Below are positions 1-4,766 of a stretch of 12,984 bases of DNA, in pieces. A program made the translations under genes and the position numbers. The notes beneath the pieces are model-generated. The model had not been told where the DNA came from. It searched no databases and saw only the letters and a list, made by a program, of their open reading frames with translations. The stretch spans positions 1 to 12,984 of the forward strand of contig CANHRF010000013.1 of assembly GCA_947463335.1 (NCBI GenBank), in the 5' to 3' direction. The DNA is from Actinomycetota bacterium (lineage in GTDB: Bacteria; Actinomycetota; Actinomycetes; Nanopelagicales; Nanopelagicaceae). Position 1 is the stretch's first letter. Every line of letters starts with the position of its first letter.

Positions 1-943
1 CCGTCGCGAAGAAGAGATGGTTCTTGGCGTATCCCTGACCAGTTAGAGATTGCCAGAACCCATGGTGAGACGCTTTCAGAGTATTCAGGATCTCGATTAG
101 CGAAGAATGAAGATAGACCTCGCGAACCTGTCCCGTCTTCGTCGTACCGGTAAGAGATTCGTTCTTGCTTCCTCTTTGTCGGCTCTTCCTGATAATTATT
201 CGACCTTCAATCGGATCGAAGTCGTCCCAAGTTAGAGCCAAGAGTTCGCCGGATCTTGCGCCCGTGTGGACACTTAATCGGAAGAACGCATAAAGACGCT
301 TAAAGTCCTTATGGCTCTTTACATAGTCCAAGAATTGAATGACTTGTTCGTCTGTCCAAGGGACAAACTTCTTAGTCTTAACTTTTGGAGTCTGTACGAA
401 TTGAGCAGGATTCGAAGGAATACATTTCTCGACATTCACGGCGTACTTCAAGCCCGTCTTCAAAACGAGTTTGATATTTTCCACCGATCCGGTCGAAAGA
501 GGCTTTCCCGTCTTTGAGCCTTCTCGCAATAGATACGAATAGAACTCGCCTATGTGAAGAGGCTTGAGTTTGCCTATTGGGATCTCCCCAAGTCTCGGAA
601 TGATGTAACTATCTACATTCATTCGATAGCGACCTGCCGTGGACGCTTTGACCTTTAGCGAATGAGTCACGATCCAACGATTGAAGAACTCCCCTACGGT
701 AAGACTCGTTTTAGCGAATCTTTCTCCGTTATGGGCTTCGTATCTTGCTCGATCTCGAGCCTTAATCGCTTCTTCCATAGTCTCGAAAGTTCCCACGCGA
801 ACGATCTTCTTAAAGAAGTTTCCGGTCTCGGGATCTACTCCACGCGAAGGATCGGGAAGGCTAACGCGTACCGCGTAACTATCGCCACGCTTTGCGATCC
901 CGTCTTTTTGCTTAGTGGACGCGCCTTTCTTGTCTAAACGCAT
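1..943 (-). CDS. Phage-type tyrosine recombinase (integrase), 3' end outside the window
   Basis: Translating the minus strand from the ATG at 943 gives an open frame of 314 residues that runs off the left edge. It should carry out site-specific integration and excision of the surrounding element. Residues 1-75 look like an AP2-type arm-binding region (KRGDSYAVRVSLPDP). Residues about 80-185 form the SAM-like core-binding domain (LTVGEFFNRWIV). The catalytic domain follows, with the first catalytic arginine in HTGARSGELLALTW (R230) and the beta-strand lysine in TTKTGQVREVYL (K269). The HxxR box and nucleophilic tyrosine should lie beyond the window. A stop codon a few codons upstream makes 943 the first ATG. 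The start overlaps the end of the preceding gene by 10 bases, suggesting coupled translation. The family is clear; specificity for the tRNA site at 4630-4657 is inferred. Confidence 0.93.
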   Translation of the reverse strand, partial: MRLDKKGASTKQKDGIAKRGDSYAVRVSLPDPSRGVDPETGNFFKKIVRVGTFETMEEAIKARDRARYEAHNGERFAKTSLTVGEFFNRWIVTHSLKVKASTAGRYRMNVDSYIIPRLGEIPIGKLKPLHIGEFYSYLLREGSKTGKPLSTGSVENIKLVLKTGLKYAVNVEKCIPSNPAQFVQTPKVKTKKFVPWTDEQVIQFLDYVKSHKDFKRLYAFFRLSVHTGARSGELLALTWDDFDPIEGRIIIRKSRQRGSKNESLTGTTKTGQVREVYLHSSLIEILNTLKASHHGFWQSLTGQGYAKNHLFFAT

Positions 944-1320
944 GATGATGTCGTTTCTAGGTTTCTAACCATTCCAGATGACCAAATCCAAAGTTTTGTA
1001 AAGTTTGAAGATCCACAACGCTTAAAGGCTTCTAACGATTTTAGTCGTGCATCTATCGCGTTTAGTTTTAGAGATACAGAATCATTATCAGAATCATTAC
1101 CTTGAATTAAGGGTTCTATTTCTTTCTGAAGTATTTCGACAGCATTACTCCAAGCCCCTAAATCATTTTTTAGCGTTGAGACCGATTTTTGAAGTTGCTG
1201 AAACTGTTTTAGCGTCGGTGCGCTCGTAGGTGCGGAATTGGCTTGAGAAGCCGTTGCTATCCCAAAAAATACGAGTGAAGCCGATAGAACATAGATTGGA
1301 ATATCCTTACTCTTATTCAT
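934..1320 (-). CDS. Small secreted coiled-coil protein of unknown function
   Basis: A 128-residue protein I do not recognise. Residues 1-30 look like a Sec signal peptide: a lysine near the N terminus, a hydrophobic run (IYVLSASLVFFGIA) and an alanine-rich cleavage region (ASQANSA). Residues about 37-100 form heptad-like helices (LKQFQQLQKSVSTLKNDL, then LKLNAIDARLKSLEAF), suggesting an extracytoplasmic coiled coil. Two cysteines sit in the last third. The ATG overlaps the stop of the upstream gene as ATGA, with AAAGGA as ribosome binding site, and the 3' end overlaps the integrase start by 10 bases, so it is embedded in the integrase operon. A secreted protein there is odd; a role in exclusion or surface modification is possible but unsupported. 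Confidence 0.75.
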   Translation of the reverse strand: MNKSKDIPIYVLSASLVFFGIATASQANSAPTSAPTLKQFQQLQKSVSTLKNDLGAWSNAVEILQKEIEPLIQGNDSDNDSVSLKLNAIDARLKSLEAFKRCGSSNFTKLWIWSSGMVRNLETTSSCV

Positions 1321-2057
1321 TTTGATCCTTTCTTTCGTTGATTAGATTTTGTGCTTTCCATTTTGGGAATGGAAACCTTGTTTTCCTTATTTAAGTAACC
1401 GGTTAGACGAGCCCGTTTTATTTTGTATTCAGCACCTTTGATATCTAATCCAAAATATCGTGCTACTTCTTGTCCGTGCTTTGATCGCTTACCAGAGTTT
1501 TTTGCACGCCAATAGTTTTCTTCCACAATTTGAGCCGTCTTGAGAAGTTCTTCCTCTGTATATCCTCTTCGATCTATGACCTTTTCGAAGCGCCTCTTTA
1601 GAGATTTATGATCTACATTCTCAAAACCCTTTGATCCAAGTTCCCATTGACCGGAATCAAGTGAATCTCTTTTCACCTTTACAGGGAACGACCAATCTTC
1701 CTTTGAGCCTTCGTACCTAAAGTACTCAATCGCATAAATAGCAGAGTCGGTAAGTAGTTCATTCAGATTTTGCTGAGTTAGTTCGATCTGCCATTTCTCG
1801 ATCGGTTCATAATCTTCAAAAGGCTTGAAGCCTTTACGAAAGAATTTTTCGTTTGTGAATCCTCGAACCAACACTTCCGAGGCTTGCGGTGTACCTGCCT
1901 CACCGATCTTGACTTGCAATTCAATAACCCACCTACGATCAAATTCAAGATCTTCAACTAAAAAGAAGGTTCGAAAAGTTTCAGGTATAAGAAAACCGTT
2001 TGATTCGACGGGTTCGGGATAACCGACTAGAAGACCGCCAATTTGTTTGAACTTCAT
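1317..2057 (-). CDS. Integrase-operon protein with C-terminal helix-turn-helix, possible regulator
   Basis: A 246-residue protein starting at the ATG at 2057, preceded by a purine-rich GGGGAG; an in-frame TTG at 2072 would add five residues but the ribosome binding site would then lie inside the gene. Residues 1-125 are mixed alpha/beta with no family I recognise. Residues about 160-222 are helical and end in EVARYFGLDIKGAEYKIKRA followed by RLTGYL, the pattern of a helix-turn-helix seen at the C terminus of many actinobacterial mobile-element proteins. The tail is lysine-rich and basic. It is the first gene of the leftward operon, beside the divergent control region and opposite the excisionase gene, which is where satellites and prophages often encode their switch regulator. 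DNA binding is a reasonable guess; a master-repressor role is inference. Confidence 0.75.
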   Translation of the reverse strand: MKFKQIGGLLVGYPEPVESNGFLIPETFRTFFLVEDLEFDRRWVIELQVKIGEAGTPQASEVLVRGFTNEKFFRKGFKPFEDYEPIEKWQIELTQQNLNELLTDSAIYAIEYFRYEGSKEDWSFPVKVKRDSLDSGQWELGSKGFENVDHKSLKRRFEKVIDRRGYTEEELLKTAQIVEENYWRAKNSGKRSKHGQEVARYFGLDIKGAEYKIKRARLTGYLNKENKVSIPKMESTKSNQRKKGSK

Positions 2058-2085
2058 CTTCTCCCCTGCCAAATGATCTTTTATT

Positions 2086-2147
2086 TAGGGAGATAAGTCC
2101 CTAGTACATAGGAGACGATAGCACTACATAGGGACATAAGTAGTCCC
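2086..2147. promoter_or_regulatory. Divergent control region with repeated palindromic boxes
   Basis: Between the leftward integrase operon and the rightward excisionase operon lie two related boxes. Box A at 2086-2103 is the perfect inverted repeat TAGGGAGATAAGTCCCTA. Box B at 2129-2147 begins TAGGGACATAAGT and closes with GTCCC. They share 13 bases with one mismatch and start 43 bp apart, about four helical turns. A second pair, TACATAGG at 2105-2112 and 2125-2132, is spaced 20 bp. This is the arrangement expected of operators controlling both directions. The binding protein is not known; the two nearby helix-turn-helix proteins are candidates. Confidence 0.6.
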
Positions 2148-2169
2148 AAGACACTCTGAAAGGTTCTAT

Positions 2170-2364
2170 ATGGAAACCCAAGCCCTACCTCAACTCCACG
2201 CGATAAGCGTCGTCTCGATCAGAACTTCACTTTCGAGATCTGCAATTTATCGCGAGATCTCTTCCGGTCGCCTTCGTGCGGTCAAAATTGGAAAGTCTGT
2301 ACGCGTTACGGAAGAAGATCTTCAAGCGTTTATCGCTTCTCTTCAATCGGCAAAAGCGATCTGA
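2170..2364 (+). CDS. Excisionase-family (MerR-like helix-turn-helix) DNA-binding protein
   Basis: A 64-residue protein of the small excisionase/HTH_17 type. These bind next to attachment sites to direct excision by the integrase, and sometimes act as regulators. Residues about 12-58 carry the diagnostic pattern: a helix-turn-helix (SLSRSAIYREISSGRLRAVK), a wing (IGKSVRVTEEDL) and a closing helix (QAFIASL). The length matches the family. The start ATG at 2170 has GAAAGG about seven bases upstream. It is the first gene rightward from the control region at 2086-2147 and lies one base from the next start. A purely regulatory role cannot be excluded; family assignment is confident. Confidence 0.85.
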   Translation: METQALPQLHAISVVSIRTSLSRSAIYREISSGRLRAVKIGKSVRVTEEDLQAFIASLQSAKAI

Positions 2365-2365
2365 A

Positions 2366-2644
2366 ATGAAAATGACGAAAGCCTCGCCTTACGGCGAGAC
2401 TCCCGAACCCAAGGGAATTTTACCGTTCTTCTCAGACAATTCGCCAATCTCTGAAGATGAATGGCTTCGTGTTCGATTGGTGGCACTTACAAAGCCACGA
2501 GTTCAAGAGCCAAGCCAACTTCGAGCAGACCGGAATCGAATCGAATCTGCTCGCAAAACTTATGAACACTTCCAAGAGATCGGACTTTCACCGATCTTTA
2601 ACTCTTTCGAATATGAGGCTCTGTCTCTGATTGGAGTCGCGTGA
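2366..2644 (+). CDS. Small hypothetical protein between excisionase and ATPase genes
   Basis: A 92-residue protein I do not recognise. The frame is open further upstream, to 2276, but that would overlap the excisionase gene almost entirely; the ATG at 2366, one base after the excisionase stop, is the sensible start (a second ATG lies at 2372). It is soluble and charged, with no signal peptide or membrane segment. The second half is helical and rich in arginine and glutamate (RADRNRIESARKTYEHFQEI). Its stop overlaps the ATPase start as GTGA, so the two are translationally coupled and probably work together. Replication accessory or DNA binding is a guess from context only. Confidence 0.7.
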   Translation: MKMTKASPYGETPEPKGILPFFSDNSPISEDEWLRVRLVALTKPRVQEPSQLRADRNRIESARKTYEHFQEIGLSPIFNSFEYEALSLIGVA

Positions 2645-3741
2645 TACTCGACGATATTGAAAACCTACTTAAAAGATCGGTCATTCTAAAAAGTGAGGCT
2701 CACTATGTAGCCGAAACTTTGTGGATTGCTCACACTTATTTCATTTCCGAATTGGACTTCTCGCCAAGATTAGCGATTTGGTCGCCTGAGAAGCGGTGTG
2801 GAAAGACTCTGAACTTAGAGATTGTCGAACTACTTTCGAAGAAGGCTCGACGGACTTCCTCTATGTCTCCTGCAGTTCTATTTAGAATGATTTCCTTAGA
2901 CGAGACCACCGTCTTCCTCATAGATGAATCGGATCGTATCTTTTCGAAGAAAGCCGATAAGGAAAGAGCCGAGGCTATGACTTCACTTATTAACACGGGC
3001 TTCAAGCGTGGTTCTAGTGTGTGGAGATGTAAGCCGAACACCTTAGAACCGGAAGAGTTCTCAACTTTTGCACCCGTAGCCCTTGCCGGAATTGGAACGA
3101 GTTCGATACCGGACACGGTTCAGGATCGAGCCTTGGTGATCGAAATGCGTAGAAAGTTTCCGAATGAGGAGATTGAAGAGTTTCAAAGTGACGAAGAAGA
3201 AGCGATCTTTGCGCCTTTGCGTGAAGCCTTGGATTCGTGGTCTCAAGAGATTCGAGATCAGATAAGACCTTGCAGACCTGAACTCCCGAACGAACTTCAT
3301 TCAAGAGCCAAGGATTGTTGGAAGCCTCTATTCAAGATCGCAACTTATGCCGGATCTGATTGGCTTGAGAAGACTCGTAAGGCGTCTCTTGAGTTATCTC
3401 TTAACGAAGCCGACGACGACGATAAAAGTTATTCACTTCGTCTCTTATCTGATTGCCGTGAGGTTTTCGATTGCATTGAGTTAGGTTCTCAAGCCTTGGT
3501 TGAACGCCTATGTGAGATCGAAGAAGCGCCTTACGGTCACGGAGATCACCGACTCAACACGGCTTCTCTTGCTCGAAACTTAAAGACTTACGGAATCCGT
3601 CCAACTCGTACGAACAAACTTCGTCTCTACCGTCGAGAAGACTTTCAAGAGGCTTGGGATCGTTACTTACCTGTACGCCTAGAAAGCGTCACACCCGTCA
3701 CACCCGTCACGATTGAAGATGAACCCGATTCTTTGTGGTGA
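2641..3741 (+). CDS. DUF3631-type P-loop ATPase, probable replication protein of the element
   Basis: A 366-residue cytoplasmic ATPase. Residues 48-56 form a P-loop variant (SPEKRCGKT), residues 91-98 a Walker B strand (VFLIDESD), and VQDRALVIEMRR around 160-171 supplies a likely arginine finger. The C-terminal half, ending near LYRREDFQEAWDRYLP, matches the layout of the DUF3631 domain found in phage, plasmid and satellite primase/helicase proteins, here without a fused primase domain. It most likely acts in DNA unwinding or replication initiation. The start is GTG at 2641, overlapping the previous stop. The last residues include VTPVTPVT, encoded by three 9-bp repeats that continue in inverted form just after the stop. 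ATPase and family are well supported; the helicase role is inferred from relatives. Confidence 0.85.
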   Translation: MILDDIENLLKRSVILKSEAHYVAETLWIAHTYFISELDFSPRLAIWSPEKRCGKTLNLEIVELLSKKARRTSSMSPAVLFRMISLDETTVFLIDESDRIFSKKADKERAEAMTSLINTGFKRGSSVWRCKPNTLEPEEFSTFAPVALAGIGTSSIPDTVQDRALVIEMRRKFPNEEIEEFQSDEEEAIFAPLREALDSWSQEIRDQIRPCRPELPNELHSRAKDCWKPLFKIATYAGSDWLEKTRKASLELSLNEADDDDKSYSLRLLSDCREVFDCIELGSQALVERLCEIEEAPYGHGDHRLNTASLARNLKTYGIRPTRTNKLRLYRREDFQEAWDRYLPVRLESVTPVTPVTIEDEPDSLW

Positions 3742-3762
3742 CGCAAGTGACGCAAGTGACGG
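3688..3762. repeat. Two triplets of 9-bp repeats in opposite orientation around the ATPase stop codon
   Basis: Three GTCAC units at a 9-bp period (3688, 3697, 3706; linker ACCC) lie inside the end of the ATPase gene. After 27 bases, three GTGAC units at the same period (3738, 3747, 3756; linker GCAA) follow across and beyond the stop codon. GTCAC and GTGAC are reverse complements, so six copies of one core form two inverted clusters that could fold into a cruciform or bind a protein cooperatively. Iteron-like origin sequence and transcript hairpin are both possible. Confidence 0.7.
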
Positions 3763-3779
3763 CATTTGGGAAGGGTGGT

Positions 3780-3819
3780 GGAGACTTTTTATTTAGCGGT
3801 TTCCACCGCCTATGTCTCC
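3780..3819. repeat. Nested inverted repeat downstream of the ATPase gene
   Basis: GGAGAC at 3780-3785 pairs with GTCTCC at 3814-3819. Inside it, GCGGT at 3796-3800 and ACCGC at 3805-3809 form a tight hairpin with a TTCC loop. There is no T-run directly after the outer arm, so this is not a clean intrinsic terminator. It may be a structured origin element or a transcript structure; no gene overlaps it. Confidence 0.5.
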
Positions 3820-3893
3820 CGAGGTTTTCTTTCACCACGAAATTACCACTTAGGTTTGTTTAGTAGTAAAGGGTCTAGGCGTAGGCTTCACCT

Positions 3894-4058
3894 ATGGGTC
3901 TGTTCTTAATCTGGCTATTTAGTTCAATATTCCTCTATGCGATTCTTTCAGCCGTGAATCTCGGCGCATTAACTGGCTTAGTTTCGTTCGTGCTTCCTTT
4001 GATTATTTTGGCGTACTATCACGAAAAGAAAAAGGACGATCCTTACAAAGATTGGTAG
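3894..4058 (+). CDS. 54-residue two-helix membrane protein
   Basis: A short open frame from ATG 3894 to TAG 4058. Residues 3-21 (LFLIWLFSSIFLYAILSAV) and about 24-42 (GALTGLVSFVLPLIILAYY) are two hydrophobic helices joined by a short turn. A strongly charged tail follows (HEKKKDDPYKDW). A hairpin membrane protein with its charged tail in the cytoplasm is the straightforward reading. The upstream ribosome binding site is weak. It sits in the replication-end module of the element, as does the second small membrane protein at 4250. Function unknown; holin-like or superinfection-exclusion roles occur for such proteins in phage elements, but nothing here decides it. Confidence 0.6.
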   Translation: MGLFLIWLFSSIFLYAILSAVNLGALTGLVSFVLPLIILAYYHEKKKDDPYKDW

Positions 4059-4075
4059 TTTTTTAGGTACACCCG

Positions 4076-4145
4076 CTACCCACCCTGTATCTCTTTCGCG
4101 TTTTTTTGCGGAGATTTTTTTAGGGTGAGCGTCTACCCACCCTGT
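4076..4145. repeat. 13-bp direct repeat flanking a terminator hairpin
   Basis: CTACCCACCCTGT occurs at 4076-4088 and again at 4133-4145, starts 57 bp apart. The two copies bracket the hairpin at 4089-4121. CACCCT inside the first copy can also pair with AGGGTG at 4122-4127, extending the hairpin stem. An exact 13-base duplication in noncoding sequence is unlikely by chance and suggests a protein-binding or replication site. Confidence 0.6.
4089..4121 (+). terminator. Probable rho-independent terminator
   Basis: ATCTC at 4089-4093 pairs with GAGAT at 4111-4115, reinforced by an inner CGC/GCG pairing around a T-rich loop. The right arm runs straight into seven T residues, the mark of an intrinsic terminator reading rightward. 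It would end transcripts from the excisionase-ATPase operon and the 54-residue membrane gene. Confidence 0.6.
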
Positions 4146-4162
4146 CTTTTAGACCTTCCTCT

Positions 4163-4212
4163 CCCCGATTTAGACCGGAAAGCCCCGATTTAGGCGCAAC
4201 TAGCCCGATCTG
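4163..4212. repeat. Three boxes at an exact 20-bp period (iteron-like)
   Basis: CCCCGATTTAG is found at 4163-4173 and 4183-4193, and a diverged copy GCCCGATCTGA at 4203-4213. The starts are spaced exactly 20 bp, about two helical turns, which places the boxes on one face of the DNA. Such short, helically phased repeats downstream of a replication ATPase are typical of iteron origins, though the array is short. Replication function is inferred. Confidence 0.55.
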
Positions 4213-4249
4213 AAACTTTCAGGGAAGAATAAAACACGGAGAGTCAAGG

Positions 4250-4483
4250 GTGTTCATTCCGTATCAAAAAAACTACCCTAGGGATATGTCTCAAGAAACT
4301 TCAATGCCAAAGATCGGCTCAATCAGTTTTTTAATTTCGCTTTGGATTCTAATATTTTATTGGGATTTCGGTTGGGTTATGACCTTGATTATGATTCTAC
4401 CAATGACCGCCCTTGTTGGAATGGGCTTAGCGATTGCCTTGGAATGGGTAATCGAGCCACTAGTTCGGTGGATAAATAAATAA
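4250..4483 (+). CDS. 77-residue small membrane protein
   Basis: The frame starts at GTG 4250 with GGAG at 4238-4241, eight bases upstream; ATG 4286 is an alternative giving 65 residues. After a polar N terminus of about 22 residues come two closely spaced hydrophobic stretches, ISFLISLWILIFYWDFGWVM and then a run ending in ALVGMGLAIALEWVI, followed by a short basic end (RWINK). A two-helix inner-membrane protein is the simplest reading. It lies after the 20-bp repeats and is the last gene before the attachment site. I do not recognise a family. Its hydrophobic composition and good ribosome binding site argue that it is real. Confidence 0.6.
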   Translation: MFIPYQKNYPRDMSQETSMPKIGSISFLISLWILIFYWDFGWVMTLIMILPMTALVGMGLAIALEWVIEPLVRWINK

Positions 4484-4490
4484 TCGGTAT

Positions 4491-4509
4491 TGGTCTTTTT
4501 TGGTCTTTT
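4491..4509. repeat. Tandem 9-bp repeat near the attachment site
   Basis: TGGTCTTTT is repeated at 4491-4499 and 4501-4509, a 10-bp period, about 120 bases inside the right junction. Tyrosine integrases with an arm-binding N-terminal domain use short direct repeats at this distance from the core site, so these may be arm-type integrase sites. The rest of 4484-4629 shows only a small GCGT/ACGC hairpin at 4536-4547 and no gene. Confidence 0.4.
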
Positions 4510-4629
4510 GAAGTTTTGTTCCTAATCGTCTCCCTGCGTTTTTACGCTTAATTTCAGGATCTAGACGGAAGCCAAGAACGATCACGCACGCTCAGAGACG
4601 CTATTTGTAATTCTAATAACTCGGTCGTC

Positions 4630-4657
4630 GTCGGTTCAAGTCCGACCCGTCCCACCA
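4630..4657 (+). other. Attachment site: 3' fragment of a tRNA gene
   Basis: GTCGG, loop TTCAAGT and CCGAC (4630-4646) form a perfect T arm. CCGTCCC, discriminator A and encoded CCA (4647-4657) complete the 3' acceptor strand. The matching 5' acceptor GGGACGG and a D arm are absent upstream, and the sequence before the T arm does not fold an anticodon stem, so this is not a whole tRNA. It is the expected right junction of an element inserted in a tRNA gene; the duplicated core may extend left toward about 4610. Amino-acid identity cannot be told from this part. Confidence 0.85.
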
Positions 4658-4766
4658 GATTGTTCTCCTGCAATATTTATCAACTGATTTAGATGCTTAA
4701 CCTTTTAACTTGGAAGGATCCCAGCTCCTATATCAATCTGTGAATACGGTGTGGCAGTATCTACCT

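Larger units (their letters stand above)
1..4657. mobile_element. tRNA-integrated mobile element, right portion (left end outside the window)
   Basis: The stretch holds an integrase, an excisionase-type protein and a DUF3631-type ATPase, then stops at a 3' tRNA fragment ending in CCA at 4657. Integrases of this type commonly recombine in the 3' half of tRNA genes and leave such a duplicate at one end. The integrase reads leftward out of the window, so the other junction, probably with the intact tRNA gene on the plus strand, should lie shortly left of position 1. No virion, packaging, conjugation or transposition gene is visible. The layout fits a phage satellite or a small integrative plasmid; which of these it is remains inference. 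Confidence 0.8.

Noticed and set aside
662..937. Plus-strand open frames opposite the integrase
   Set aside because: They are antisense to a well-supported recombinase frame and have no domain or ribosome binding site of their own.
2276..2365. Upstream extension of the 92-residue gene
   Set aside because: It would overlap most of the excisionase gene in another frame; the ATG one base after the excisionase stop is a better start.
2736..3304. Minus-strand frames within the ATPase gene
   Set aside because: They lie antisense to a gene with clear Walker motifs and show no recognisable protein features.
3688..4213. A CRISPR array in the repeat-rich zone
   Set aside because: Repeat units are 9 to 13 bases with short or identical linkers, not 24-40-base repeats with unique spacers.
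4560..4657. A complete tRNA gene ending at 4657
   Set aside because: Only the T arm and 3' acceptor strand fold. No GGGACGG-type 5' acceptor, no D arm and no pairing anticodon stem is found upstream.
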